From Aminobacter aminovorans (lineage in GTDB: Bacteria; Pseudomonadota; Alphaproteobacteria; Rhizobiales; Rhizobiaceae): a stretch of 64,000 nucleotides of DNA. This document shows, piece by piece, positions 44,735-53,700 of this stretch; the first letter of the stretch is position 1, and every line of letters begins with the position of its first letter. The stretch covers positions 4,603,501 to 4,667,500 of the forward strand of contig NZ_UFSM01000001.1 of assembly GCF_900445235.1 (NCBI RefSeq), in the 5' to 3' direction. Both the position numbers and the translations under genes were made by a program. The notes below the pieces were generated by a model. It worked only from the letters and a program-made list of their open reading frames with translations, was not told where the DNA came from and did not search any database.

Positions 44735-45646
44735 TCAGCTGAGCACCTTGCCTGGCCACGGGTTAATGCCGTCGCGCAGCCACAACAGCGTGTCGAGCCA
44801 GAAGTCGGCCGCGTGTCGGCTGTGGAACAGGCCGAAATGGCCGATCGCCGGCCGGTCGAAATCTCCAGGCGAGAGCAATAGCTGTGTCGTGTTCGAACCG
44901 GTGTAGTAGCCGAGTGCACGGCGAACGGCCTGTGGCGTGCCGATTTCGTCATCGGCAACGCCGACGGCCAGGATGGGCGCCGTAACCGCAGCAAAGCGAC
45001 GCAGGACATCGCCCCGTTCCGCCTCGGGGTGGCTCAACTCGATGCGCGCGCCACGAAAGCTCCACTCGTTGGCGACCCCCTTGGGCAAATCCTCCAGCCA
45101 GCCGAGCCGCTTTCCAGGAAAGTAGCCGCAGAGGGCGGTGATGACGGGCATCGCCACATGCCACTTGAGAAGCAGCCTAGGGCGGCGGGCGGCGGCATAA
45201 TCGCGCCAATAGGCAAATTGCGCGCCAACGGTGAGCATGCGGGCGATGCCGGTGGCGGACTCCGCCAGGCCGGGCAAGACGCCGCCGATGCTGTGCCCCA
45301 CCACCATCGATGGCGCGGCCGGATCGAGGCGTCTGGCCAGACGCAGCACCGCCTCGAAATCGCGTTCGCCCCAGTCGCGCCAGCGATGGCCACAACCGCG
45401 CAGGCGAACCGTCCGCGAAGCGCCGATACCGCGATAATCATAGGTGACGACGTCGAAGCCGCGACCGGCGAGAAACATGGCATAGCGATGATAGTAGCTG
45501 GCAAGCACGCCAGTGGCCGGATTGACGATGACGGTCCCGGCCTTTTCGCCACGCGCATGCGGCCAGATGTGGCCGCGCAGCACAACGCCATCGGCACACA
45601 CGACCTCGATAGCTCTGGGCTCACTCACCAAAACTGCAATCGACAT
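44735..45646 (-). CDS. Alpha/beta-hydrolase (serine aminopeptidase S33-like)
   Basis: 303 residues. The alpha/beta-hydrolase nucleophile elbow GHSIGG, the oxyanion region VIVNPATGVLASYYHRYAMF and the C-terminal histidine in IGHFGLFH are present. No signal peptide, so probably cytosolic esterase or lipase-like activity. It is divergent from the TetR gene at 45724 across 77 bases holding a palindrome, so TetR control is likely. Convergent with rsmE with stop codons touching. Confidence 0.88.
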   Translation of the reverse strand: MSIAVLVSEPRAIEVVCADGVVLRGHIWPHARGEKAGTVIVNPATGVLASYYHRYAMFLAGRGFDVVTYDYRGIGASRTVRLRGCGHRWRDWGERDFEAVLRLARRLDPAAPSMVVGHSIGGVLPGLAESATGIARMLTVGAQFAYWRDYAAARRPRLLLKWHVAMPVITALCGYFPGKRLGWLEDLPKGVANEWSFRGARIELSHPEAERGDVLRRFAAVTAPILAVGVADDEIGTPQAVRRALGYYTGSNTTQLLLSPGDFDRPAIGHFGLFHSRHAADFWLDTLLWLRDGINPWPGKVLS

Positions 45647-45695
45647 GGTGCACCTCGCTTTCCGCCTCGAGCGCTAGCGAATTCGGCTTTCCAAT

Positions 45696-45715
45696 TACAC
45701 TCACTAGTCAGTATA
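45696..45715. promoter_or_regulatory. Probable TetR operator
   Basis: TACACTCACT and AGTCAGTATA form an imperfect dyad (8 of 10 pairs) centred on ACTAGT, 8 bases before the TetR ATG and between the divergent TetR and hydrolase genes. Confidence 0.55.
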
Positions 45716-45723
45716 CTTCGGCA

Positions 45724-46299
45724 ATGAAAACCTCAGGGAAGCCGACCCGCGAGCGCATCATCGATGCGGCCTCGAAGCTGTTCTATGGCGAGGGCATCCG
45801 CGCTGTCAGCGTCGATGCCGTGGCCGAAAAGGCGGGGCTTACCAAGCGCACGCTCTATTATCACTTCCAGAGCAAGGACGAGCTGATAGCAGCCTATCTC
45901 GACGGCCGCGACCAGCCCAACCTGGGGCTGTTCCAGCGCTGGTTCGACGAGGCCGAGGGCGGGATCGATCAGAAAATTCGGATGATCTTCTGGCAACTGG
46001 CCAAATCCGCACGGCATCCCAGATGGAAGGGCTGCGGCTATCTGCGCACGGCAGCCGAACTGGCCACCATGCCCGGACACCCGGCGATCAAGACCGGCAT
46101 CGCGCACAAGAAGCGGGTCGAGGCTTGGCTAGCCAGCGCCTTCGCCGCCGAGGGCGCCCGGTCGCCGGAGCTTTTGGCGCGCCAGATCATTCTGTTGCTG
46201 GACGGCTGTTTCGCCGTCGTGCTGCTCAACCGCGACCCCTCCTATATGGAAACGGCCGGCGAAGCTGCAGCAACGCTGGTGAAAGCGGCGCTAGCGTAA
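45724..46299 (+). CDS. TetR-family transcriptional regulator
   Basis: 191 residues. Helix-turn-helix at 8-55 (RERIIDAASKLFYGEGIRAV; LTKRTLYYHFQSKDEL) and a TetR ligand domain with C-terminal dimerisation helices. Divergent from the alpha/beta-hydrolase gene and close to a dyad (45696-45715), so it probably represses itself and the hydrolase in response to a small hydrophobic inducer. The inducer is unknown. Confidence 0.92.
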   Translation: MKTSGKPTRERIIDAASKLFYGEGIRAVSVDAVAEKAGLTKRTLYYHFQSKDELIAAYLDGRDQPNLGLFQRWFDEAEGGIDQKIRMIFWQLAKSARHPRWKGCGYLRTAAELATMPGHPAIKTGIAHKKRVEAWLASAFAAEGARSPELLARQIILLLDGCFAVVLLNRDPSYMETAGEAAATLVKAALA

Positions 46300-46489
46300 A
46301 CCGGTCGCAAAAACCTTGGATTTGGGACGTGCAGTCCGCAACGGGACAATTCCAAGCATCAACATTTCACTATCGGCACCCGAAACGATCAATTCCTGTT
46401 GACGAAGGCTCAGGATTTTTCGCTTGATCGGCGAGCGCTGGATCGTCCATCAAGCGCCCGCGGTCCTTCCGCCTTCAGGAGAAGCATAT

Positions 46490-47863
46490 ATGGCGCGCGA
46501 CACCACCGATTTCCGGCCTATCGAGGGGATGGACGAACTCGTCGACTATCTCGCAGCCGGCAACAAGCCGCGCGACAAGTGGCGGATCGGCACCGAGCAC
46601 GAGAAATTCCCGTTCTATGTCGATGGCAACGCACCGGTTCCCTATGGCGGCGATCGCGGCATCCGCGCGCTGCTCGAAGGCATGCAGAAGACGCTTGGCT
46701 GGGATCCGATCATCGATGCCGGACGTATCATCGGGCTGGTCGAGCCGACCGGCCAGGGTGCGATCTCGCTCGAGCCCGGGGGGCAGTTCGAGCTTTCCGG
46801 CGCGCCGCTCGAAACGATCCACCAGACCTGTCGCGAGGGCAATGCGCATCTGGCACAGCTGCGCGAGATCGCCGAACCGCTTGGCATCCGCTTCCTCGGC
46901 CTGGGAGGCAGCCCGAAGTGGACGCTTCCCGAGACGCCGCGCATGCCGAAATCGCGCTACGACATCATGACCGCCTACATGCCGAAGGTCGGCACCAAGG
47001 GCCTCGACATGATGTACCGGACCTGCACCATCCAGGTGAATCTCGACTTCGAGAGTGAAGCCGATATGCGCCGCAAGATGCAGGTCTCGCTCAAGCTGCA
47101 GCCACTGTCGACGGCGCTGTTCGCCAATTCGCCCTTTACCGACGGCCGCCCCAACGGCATGCAGAGCTGGCGTGGCGACATCTGGCGCGATACCGACAAC
47201 CAACGTTCGGGCCTGCTCGAATTCTGTTTCTCGCCGCAATTCGGCTTTGCCGACTATGTCGAATGGGCGCTCGACGTGCCGATGTATTTCGTCATCCGCG
47301 ACGAGCAGTACCGCGACATGACGCACATCACCTTCCGTCAGTTCATGGCAGGTGCTGCGCGCAACGAGATTCCCCAGGGCATGCCGACGATGGGCGACTG
47401 GGCCAACCACCTGTCGACGCTATTCCCGGACGTGCGCCTCAAGCGTTTCCTCGAAATGCGCGGCGCCGACGGTGGACCATGGCGCCGCATCTGCGCCCTG
47501 CCGGCCTTCTGGGTCGGCCTGCTCTACGATCAGGCAACGCTCGATGCCGCAGAAGAACTGACCCGCAACTGGACCTACGCCGAAGTGCTGGCGATGCGTG
47601 ACGCCGTGCCCGAGCAAGGTATCGCAGCACCGTTCCGCAACACCACGCAGCGCGAGATCGGCCGTGAAGTGCTGGCCCTGTCGCGCCAGGGGCTCGTCAA
47701 TCGCGGCCGCAAGAACCGCGAAGGCTTCGACGAGGCCGGCTTCCTCAACACGCTCGACGAGGTCATCGCGCGTGGTACGACGAGTGCCGAGGAAATGCTC
47801 AGCGCCTACAACACGCGCTGGGGCGGTTCGATCGAGCCTGCGTTCCTGGAGTATGCCTACTAG
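46490..47863 (+). CDS. gshA: Glutamate-cysteine ligase
   Basis: 457 residues of the GCS2 (plant-type) glutamate-cysteine ligase group typical of alphaproteobacteria: RIGTEHEKFPFYVDGN, LEPGGQFELSGAPLETIHQT, MTAYMPKVGTKGLDMMYRT, NTRWGGSIEPAF near the end. It makes gamma-glutamylcysteine, the first step of glutathione synthesis, in the cytosol. ATG 46490 is fixed by AGGAGAAG upstream. The enzyme in plants is redox-regulated by cysteines; whether the bacterial one is cannot be judged here. Confidence 0.96.
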   Translation: MARDTTDFRPIEGMDELVDYLAAGNKPRDKWRIGTEHEKFPFYVDGNAPVPYGGDRGIRALLEGMQKTLGWDPIIDAGRIIGLVEPTGQGAISLEPGGQFELSGAPLETIHQTCREGNAHLAQLREIAEPLGIRFLGLGGSPKWTLPETPRMPKSRYDIMTAYMPKVGTKGLDMMYRTCTIQVNLDFESEADMRRKMQVSLKLQPLSTALFANSPFTDGRPNGMQSWRGDIWRDTDNQRSGLLEFCFSPQFGFADYVEWALDVPMYFVIRDEQYRDMTHITFRQFMAGAARNEIPQGMPTMGDWANHLSTLFPDVRLKRFLEMRGADGGPWRRICALPAFWVGLLYDQATLDAAEELTRNWTYAEVLAMRDAVPEQGIAAPFRNTTQREIGREVLALSRQGLVNRGRKNREGFDEAGFLNTLDEVIARGTTSAEEMLSAYNTRWGGSIEPAFLEYAY

Positions 47864-47938
47864 GCGGCGAAAAGCCCTTCAATCGCCGCTGGAAACGCAC
47901 TACGCTCCTCCTCGATCGATGATCCCGAGGAGGAAGAA

Positions 47939-48847
47939 ATGCTGCCACTGTTCGAGATGCTGGCCAATGCCCAGAACGGCAATGGCGTCGAGGCGCTATC
48001 GCGCCAGTTCGGGCTGAGCCAGCAGCAGACGCAATCGGCGATCGAAGCGCTGATGCCGGCCTTCAGCCAGGGGCTGAAGCGCAACGCCTCCGATCCCTAT
48101 GGCGTCGGCTCATTCCTGCAGGCGATGGCGAGCGGCCAGCACGCCAAGTATTTCGAGGACGCCAGTCGCGCCTTCTCGCCCCAGGGCGTCGACGAAGGCA
48201 ACGGCATCCTTGGCCACCTGTTCGGTTCGAAAGAGCTGTCGCGCGCGGTCGCCGGCCAGGCGGCGCAGGCGACCGGCATTGGCCAGGACGTGCTCAAGCA
48301 GATGCTGCCTGTCATCGCCTCGATGATCATGGGCGGGCTGTTCAAGCAGACGACGGGCCAGATGCAGGCAGCGAGCGGCATGGGCGGCGGCAACAACCCG
48401 CTCGGCGAGATCATCGAGCAGATGATGAGGCAGGGTGGCGGCATGATGGGCGGCGGGCAGCAGCCTCGACAGGCCCCGCAGCAGACCCAGGCGCCCGATC
48501 CCTTCGACAACCCGTTCGGCAAGGTGCTGAAGGACATGTTCGGCGGCGGCCAGGGTCAGCCGCAGCCATCGCCGCGCCAGCAGGCGCCGCAACAGAGCCC
48601 CTATGGCGACAACCCGCTCGGCAAGATCTTCGAGGAGATGCTGGGCGGCGGCCGCGCCCAGCCTGAACCGCAGCCCCAAGCGCGCCAGCCGCAACCACAG
48701 GCAAATCCGAGCGGCCGGCCGCGCAATCCTTATGACGACCTGTTCGGCAAGATGTTCGAAACCGGCAGCCAACAGCGCGACGACTATCAGAAGGGCGTCG
48801 AGTCGATCTTCGACCAGTTCAGCAAGGGCATGGACAGGTATCGCTGA
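47939..48847 (+). CDS. DUF937-family protein with four repeated C-terminal motifs
   Basis: 302 residues. The N-terminal DUF937/YidB-like domain (about 1-125; RQFGLSQQQTQSAIEALMPA and GNGILGHLFGSKELSRAVAG) is followed by a Gly/Met then Pro/Gln-rich disordered tail. Four related motifs recur in it: NPLGEIIEQM, NPFGKVLKDM, NPLGKIFEEM and NPYDDLFGKM, each before Gly-rich or Pro-Gln linkers. They look like repeated short amphipathic binding motifs. Function unknown. GAGGAGGAA precedes the ATG. Confidence 0.85.
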   Translation: MLPLFEMLANAQNGNGVEALSRQFGLSQQQTQSAIEALMPAFSQGLKRNASDPYGVGSFLQAMASGQHAKYFEDASRAFSPQGVDEGNGILGHLFGSKELSRAVAGQAAQATGIGQDVLKQMLPVIASMIMGGLFKQTTGQMQAASGMGGGNNPLGEIIEQMMRQGGGMMGGGQQPRQAPQQTQAPDPFDNPFGKVLKDMFGGGQGQPQPSPRQQAPQQSPYGDNPLGKIFEEMLGGGRAQPEPQPQARQPQPQANPSGRPRNPYDDLFGKMFETGSQQRDDYQKGVESIFDQFSKGMDRYR

Positions 48848-48865
48848 GCTAAGGCCTGGCGGTCG

Positions 48866-49687
48866 ATGCGAACCTCGCCTGAGGCTTCAGCTTGTAGCGA
48901 CGCGAACAGGCCGACGGTATCGGTGCTCGCCAATTGCCTCGGGCGCTACGACGAATTTGCACCGTTGCCAGGCCTCGACGCCCATTTCCAATGCGTTTGG
49001 ACCAACGCCATCCCCAGGGATCATTTCGGGCCGGTCGCGGTCGTGCCGGACGGCTGCGTCGACCTGTTGTGGAAGGACGGACGGCTGGTGGTGGTCGGGC
49101 CTGACATCGTTGCGGCCAGTCCCGAGTTGGGTGGCGGGACGACAGTGCTGGGCATTCGATTCCGCCCGGGCGCGGCACTCCGCTGGCTGCGCACGCCGAT
49201 GAGCACGCTCGTCGGCCAGGCGGTTGAACTCGCCGACGTATGGGATCGTGACGTAGCTCGCGAACTGAGCCTGCGGATCGGCGAGGCGCCGACCATCGAA
49301 CGGCAGGCTGCCGTGCTGCAGCAACAGCTGCTCAATCAGTTGCCGGAACTGGAGCGCCCGGCGCAGGACGCAGGCGCGATCTTTGCGGCAATGGCATCGG
49401 GATCGGATGCAATCGCCGGCAGGATTTCGTCGCTTGTGGATCGGCTTGACATCAGCGAGCGCACGCTGAGGCGGCGCAGCCACGACTACTTCGGATATGG
49501 ACCGAAGACGCTGGACCGTATCCTGCGTTTCCAGAACTTTCTTTCCCTGGTGCGCGCGCAAGGCAAGCAGCGTATGGCAGGCCTGGCCTATGAGGCCGGC
49601 TATGCCGACCAGGCGCATCTCGGCCGTGAGATCCAGACATTGTGCGGTATGACCGCCGGAAGCTTCGTGCGCCAGATAAGTGGCTGA
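48866..49687 (+). CDS. AraC-family transcriptional regulator (DUF6597-like sensor)
   Basis: 273 residues. The N-terminal part (YDEFAPLPGLDAHFQCVWTN; VVPDGCVDLLWKDGRLVVVG) fits the sensor domain that often precedes AraC helix-turn-helix domains. The C-terminal AraC domain has both HTH elements (LDISERTLRRRSHDYFGYGP; RMAGLAYEAGYADQAHLGRE). It is followed after 75 bases by the VOC and DoxX genes on the same strand and may control them. Start choice is uncertain because the ribosome-binding site is weak. Confidence 0.85.
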   Translation: MRTSPEASACSDANRPTVSVLANCLGRYDEFAPLPGLDAHFQCVWTNAIPRDHFGPVAVVPDGCVDLLWKDGRLVVVGPDIVAASPELGGGTTVLGIRFRPGAALRWLRTPMSTLVGQAVELADVWDRDVARELSLRIGEAPTIERQAAVLQQQLLNQLPELERPAQDAGAIFAAMASGSDAIAGRISSLVDRLDISERTLRRRSHDYFGYGPKTLDRILRFQNFLSLVRAQGKQRMAGLAYEAGYADQAHLGREIQTLCGMTAGSFVRQISG

Positions 49688-49762
49688 TTGGCCGTTTCGT
49701 TCAAGATTTCCGTCGCCCCGTCAGCTATCGGCGGCTATCCCAAGAAACGCAGGAGATTTGCC

Positions 49763-50116
49763 ATGGGTACGAGCGGAAACGATCGCCGGATCGACAACAT
49801 CGAATTCAACGTCAGCGACCTCAAGCGGTCGCGTGAATTCTACGGCAAGGCCTTCGGCTGGAGCTTCACAGACTACGGTCCGACCTATTGCGACTTCACC
49901 GATGGCCGCCTGACCGGGGGACTGACGACAGGCGGACCGGTCAGACCAGGCGGACCGCTTGTCATCCTTTATGCCGACGATCTGGCCGCAACACAGAGCC
50001 GCCTTGAGGCTGCTGGCGCCAGGATCGTCAAGCCGATGTTCGAATTTCCCGGCGGTCGACGTTTCCACTTCGCAGATCCCGACGGTTATGAACTGGCGGT
50101 CTGGTCGGCAAGTTGA
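49763..50116 (+). CDS. VOC-family (glyoxalase/bleomycin resistance) protein
   Basis: 117 residues, a single vicinal-oxygen-chelate domain: IDNIEFNVSDLKRSREFYGK at the start, FADPDGYELAVW at the end; both ends hold likely metal ligands (E in NIEFNV, E in GYELAV). Family members act on toxic aldehydes, aromatic rings or antibiotics. ATG 49763 has AGGAGA 6 bases upstream. The DoxX-type gene starts 1 base after its stop, so they are co-translated. Confidence 0.88.
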   Translation: MGTSGNDRRIDNIEFNVSDLKRSREFYGKAFGWSFTDYGPTYCDFTDGRLTGGLTTGGPVRPGGPLVILYADDLAATQSRLEAAGARIVKPMFEFPGGRRFHFADPDGYELAVWSAS

Positions 50117-50117
50117 G

Positions 50118-50477
50118 ATGGCGACGATGGCCGCAAGCCTCGGCTTCATCCTGCTCGGTGGCGTCTTCGTCTGGGCCGGTACCGAGCATTTCTGGAACTT
50201 CCGCACTGTTACCGGCTACCTGACCGACAAAGGCCTGCCCGTAGCAGCAGTTCTGCTTGCTTTGGGCTCGATCGTCGAGATCATTGCCGGCCTCTGCCTG
50301 GCGATCGGCGTGATGCGTCCCTACGCGGCGGTGGCACTGATCCTGTTCACCATCGCCGCGACGTTGATGGCGCTCAATTTCTGGCGCTATACCGGCCCGG
50401 AGAGGCAGGGGTTGCGCTCGGCCTTCATCATCAACTTCGCTGTCGTCGGCGGTCTCATCCTCGCAGCGACAGCTTAG
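50118..50477 (+). CDS. DoxX-family membrane protein
   Basis: 119 residues with four transmembrane segments, DoxX-type: LGFILLGGVFVWAGTEHFWN, VAAVLLALGSIVEIIAGLCL, and the fourth helix IINFAVVGGLILAATA. Small DoxX proteins occur with redox or detoxification genes but no fixed function is known. The ATG lies one base after the VOC stop. Pairing with a VOC enzyme under an AraC regulator suggests a small stress or xenobiotic-response unit. Confidence 0.85.
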   Translation: MATMAASLGFILLGGVFVWAGTEHFWNFRTVTGYLTDKGLPVAAVLLALGSIVEIIAGLCLAIGVMRPYAAVALILFTIAATLMALNFWRYTGPERQGLRSAFIINFAVVGGLILAATA

Positions 50478-50527
50478 GAAGACCGTCGCAGATCTGATCT
50501 GAATACCGGAGGAGCCCCCAGATTACG

Positions 50528-50556
50528 AAAAAGCCCGGTCCTTGGGAGGACCGGGC
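50528..50556 (-). terminator. Rho-independent terminator for the DUF1127 gene
   Basis: Read on the minus strand: GCCCGGTCCT, a 4-base loop, AGGACCGGGC, then TTTTT. Perfect 10-bp stem, 64 bases after the DUF1127 stop. Confidence 0.9.
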
Positions 50557-50619
50557 AGCGTGCAGGCGAGGCCGGCGGGGACCGGCTGGGAGTGGGGAGC
50601 CTGCAAAAGCAGATTTCGG

Positions 50620-50910
50620 CTATGCGACGCGGCGCGCCATGACTTCGATGTTTTCGCTGCGCGCCTGCCTGATCGAGCGAAGACGCACGGTCGGGTCGGT
50701 GGCGAACGGCAGATCGACGGCCACACACAGGTCGCCGCGGGTCAGGCCGACATCGGCGAGTTCGGTGTCACTCAACTCGCCAAGGCGATAGAAGGCACGG
50801 CGATTTTTCCAGGCACGGAATAGATCGGCTGTATAGTTGACGATACGCATCGCATTCACCGGCCGAGCCGCGGAACGCGTCGTCTCAGTGGAATGGTCGA
50901 GCGTGGTCAT
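50620..50910 (-). CDS. DUF1127 small protein
   Basis: 96 residues. The N-terminal 28 residues are polar and variable; the DUF1127 core follows (FRAWKNRRAFYRLGELSDTE, LADVGLTRGDL). Short DUF1127 proteins in alphaproteobacteria influence RNA binding, phosphate and carbon storage control. GAGAGGAGA precedes the ATG and a strong terminator follows, so it is a stand-alone transcript. Divergent from a LysR gene, which is likely its regulator. Confidence 0.9.
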   Translation of the reverse strand: MTTLDHSTETTRSAARPVNAMRIVNYTADLFRAWKNRRAFYRLGELSDTELADVGLTRGDLCVAVDLPFATDPTVRLRSIRQARSENIEVMARRVA

Positions 50911-51088
50911 GACGATCTCCTCTCAGATCGGGGACAAACGGGTCCCGTTCCGGTCGACGCTCCTTCAGCTGCCGCACCGGTTCCGATTCACATGCCTCAT
51001 GTGGACAATGCGAGAGTGCCATCGGCATATTGATTAATCCAACGAATGTTTCTAATCTTTACCATCAATGTTCATGATGGAAACGTCG

Positions 51089-52045
51089 ATGGCCGCTCCT
51101 CTCGATCTTGACCAGCTCCATACCTTCATCTCCATCGTCGATACCGGCAGCTTCACGCGCGCCGCCGACGAGGTGCACCGCACGCAGTCGGCAGTGTCGA
51201 TGCAGATGCGCCGTCTCGAGGATCGCATCGGCAAGGCGCTCTTCGAAAAGGAAGGGCGCATGAACAAGCTGACCGAGGAAGGCGAGCGCCTGCTCACCTA
51301 TGCCAGGCGGCTGCTGCACCTCAACCGCGAGACGCTGGCTGCCTTCGACGACAAGGCGCTGGAGGGTACGGTCCGCATCGGCGTGCCGGACGATTATGCC
51401 GACCGTTTCCTGCCCGAGATCATGGCGCGCTTCTCGCGCTCCAACCCGCGCGTCGAGCTGTCGGTGCTGTGCGAGCCCACCGTCAATCTCGCCGACCAGA
51501 TTCGCCGCGGCAATCTCGACATCGCACTTGTGACCGAGTGCGTGGACACCCGGCCGAGCGAGATCGTGCGCAACGAACCGCTTCTTTGGGTGTCGTCGGC
51601 CAGCCACATGGTGCATGAGGAAACAATCCTGCCGATGGCTTTCGGCCGGCCGACCTGCCAGTGGCGACAGATGGCGACGGACCTGCTCCAGGCCAGCGGC
51701 CGCGAGTACCGCGTCCTTTTCACCAGTTGGTCGGCCAACGTCATCACCGCCGCCGTTCTGGCCGGGCTCGCCGTGTCGGTGCTGCCCGAATGCGCGCTGC
51801 GGCCGGGCATGCGCGTGCTGGGCGAAGCCGACGGTTTCGCCGCCCTGCCCGATTGCAAGATCGGCATCCTGCGCGGACATTCCAGCCGGCCGGACATCGT
51901 CGACGCGCTGGCGCGGCATATCTCGGAGAGCCTCGACAACATCTCGGTGCCGCTGACCGAGGAGAGCGGGACGTTCGATTTCGCGGCCCTTGCCGCTGCG
52001 CGCGGCCGACGGCTCAAGCCCAGCCACATCATGCCGGGATGGTAA
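51089..52045 (+). CDS. LysR-family transcriptional regulator
   Basis: 318 residues. N-terminal helix-turn-helix (LDLDQLHTFISIVDTGSFTR; VHRTQSAVSMQMRRLEDRIG) and a LysR effector domain with VRIGVPDDYADRFLPEIMAR. Divergent from the DUF1127 gene with 178 bases between, the usual layout for a LysR regulator and its target. In-frame ATGs occur at 51068, 51077 and 51089; I use 51089, where GGA precedes by 8 bases and the helix-turn-helix starts at the usual distance. Confidence 0.9.
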   Translation: MAAPLDLDQLHTFISIVDTGSFTRAADEVHRTQSAVSMQMRRLEDRIGKALFEKEGRMNKLTEEGERLLTYARRLLHLNRETLAAFDDKALEGTVRIGVPDDYADRFLPEIMARFSRSNPRVELSVLCEPTVNLADQIRRGNLDIALVTECVDTRPSEIVRNEPLLWVSSASHMVHEETILPMAFGRPTCQWRQMATDLLQASGREYRVLFTSWSANVITAAVLAGLAVSVLPECALRPGMRVLGEADGFAALPDCKIGILRGHSSRPDIVDALARHISESLDNISVPLTEESGTFDFAALAAARGRRLKPSHIMPGW

Positions 52046-52101
52046 TCGGCAACTGAGCCACAAAGCTTGACGAGCAGGGCCGTGCGGCCCTCAATCGCGC
52101 C

Positions 52102-53688
52102 ATGAACGAACTTGCCACCGAATCACGCACCAACGCTGCCGAATACACCGTCAGCGAAATATCCGGCGCGTTGAAGCGCACCGTCGAGGATGTGTTCGGC
52201 AATGTGCGTGTACGCGGCGAAATCTCAGGCTATCGCGGGCCACATTCGTCGGGGCATGCCTATTTCTCGCTGAAGGACGACCGCGCCCGCATCGAAGCGG
52301 TAGTCTGGAAAGGCACAATGAGCCGGCTGAAATTCCGTCCCGAAGAGGGGATGGAGGTGATCGCCACAGGCAAGCTGACCACCTATCCCGGTTCGTCGAA
52401 GTACCAGATCGTCATTGACAGCCTCGAGCCTGCAGGCGCCGGCGCGCTGATGGCGCTGCTCGAGGAACGCAAAAGACGGCTGGCCGCCGAGGGCCTGTTC
52501 GACGACAGGCGCAAGCAGCTGTTGCCGTTCATGCCGCTGGTGATCGGCGTAGTGACATCGCCGACCGGAGCGGTCATCCGCGACATCATCCACCGCATCA
52601 AGGACCGCTTCCCGTTGCATGTGCTGGTCTGGCCGGTGCGGGTGCAGGGCGAGACGTCGGGCGCCGAAGTGGCCGCTGCGGTCAACGGCTTCAACGAGCT
52701 GCCCGAGCTCGGTGCCATCAGCCGCCCCGACCTTCTGATCGTGGCGCGCGGCGGCGGCAGCCTCGAAGACCTCTGGGGCTTCAACGACGAAGCGCTGATC
52801 CGTGCCGTTGCAGCATCGCACATCCCGGTCATCTCGGCTGTCGGCCACGAAACCGACTGGACGCTGATCGACCTCGCCGCCGACAGGCGTGCGCCGACAC
52901 CGACGGGTGCCGCCGAGCTTGCCGTGCCGGTCAAAGCCGAACTCGAGGCCGTGCTCGCCAATCTTGGCGCGCGGCTACGTGGCGCCGTTTCGCGGATGAT
53001 CGACCGACGGAGCCAGGCGGTTCGTGCAGCCGCACGTGCCCTGCCCACTCCGGACCAGTTGCTGGCGCTGCCGCGCCGCCGCTTCGACGAGGCAACCAGC
53101 CGGCTTGGCCGGGCGCTGACCGTTACCACCGAGCGCAAGCGCGCCCGGCTGTCCGCCGTGCGGCTATCGCCGGCGACATTGGCCCGGCGCATCGGCGAGA
53201 CCCGCCGTCATCTCGACCGCGACATGCTTCGTGCCGACGCCGCCTTGCGGGCGATGGTACGCGAAAAGCGCATCCGCTTCGACCGCACCAAGGGACGGCT
53301 GTCGCCGGAGCCGCTGGTGCGGCGCCAGGAGGCCTTTGGCCAACAGCTCACGGCGCTCGAACGCCGGGCCACAATGGCGGTCGGACGCAGACTCGAACGG
53401 GCGCGGACCAGCCTGTCGCAGGCCGACCGGTTGATGGCGACGCTGTCACACAAAGCGGTGCTGGCACGCGGTTTCGCACTCATCCGCGACGCTGACGGCA
53501 CGGTGCTCAAGCGTGCCGGCGAGGTGGCCACGGGTGCTGCATTGTCGATCGAATTCGCAGACGGCACCACCAATGCGATTGCCACCAGCGGCGATGCGAC
53601 CGCCACCGGCGGTGAGGCCAAGCCGAAGCCGGTGGCGAGGCCTGCTGCCAAGGTCAGGGAACCTGGCAATCAGGGCAGCCTGTTCTAA
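52102..53688 (+). CDS. xseA: Exodeoxyribonuclease VII large subunit
   Basis: 528 residues, near normal length. OB-fold N-terminal domain ([40 protein letters not shown]), then the catalytic core with [34 protein letters not shown] and [13 protein letters not shown], and a long coiled-coil C-terminus. It degrades single-stranded DNA to oligonucleotides with XseB. No xseB is visible here. Convergent with the AsmA-like gene with 12 bases between stops. Confidence 0.97.
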   Translation: MNELATESRTNAAEYTVSEISGALKRTVEDVFGNVRVRGEISGYRGPHSSGHAYFSLKDDRARIEAVVWKGTMSRLKFRPEEGMEVIATGKLTTYPGSSKYQIVIDSLEPAGAGALMALLEERKRRLAAEGLFDDRRKQLLPFMPLVIGVVTSPTGAVIRDIIHRIKDRFPLHVLVWPVRVQGETSGAEVAAAVNGFNELPELGAISRPDLLIVARGGGSLEDLWGFNDEALIRAVAASHIPVISAVGHETDWTLIDLAADRRAPTPTGAAELAVPVKAELEAVLANLGARLRGAVSRMIDRRSQAVRAAARALPTPDQLLALPRRRFDEATSRLGRALTVTTERKRARLSAVRLSPATLARRIGETRRHLDRDMLRADAALRAMVREKRIRFDRTKGRLSPEPLVRRQEAFGQQLTALERRATMAVGRRLERARTSLSQADRLMATLSHKAVLARGFALIRDADGTVLKRAGEVATGAALSIEFADGTTNAIATSGDATATGGEAKPKPVARPAAKVREPGNQGSLF

Positions 53689-53700
53689 AGTAACAAAGGG

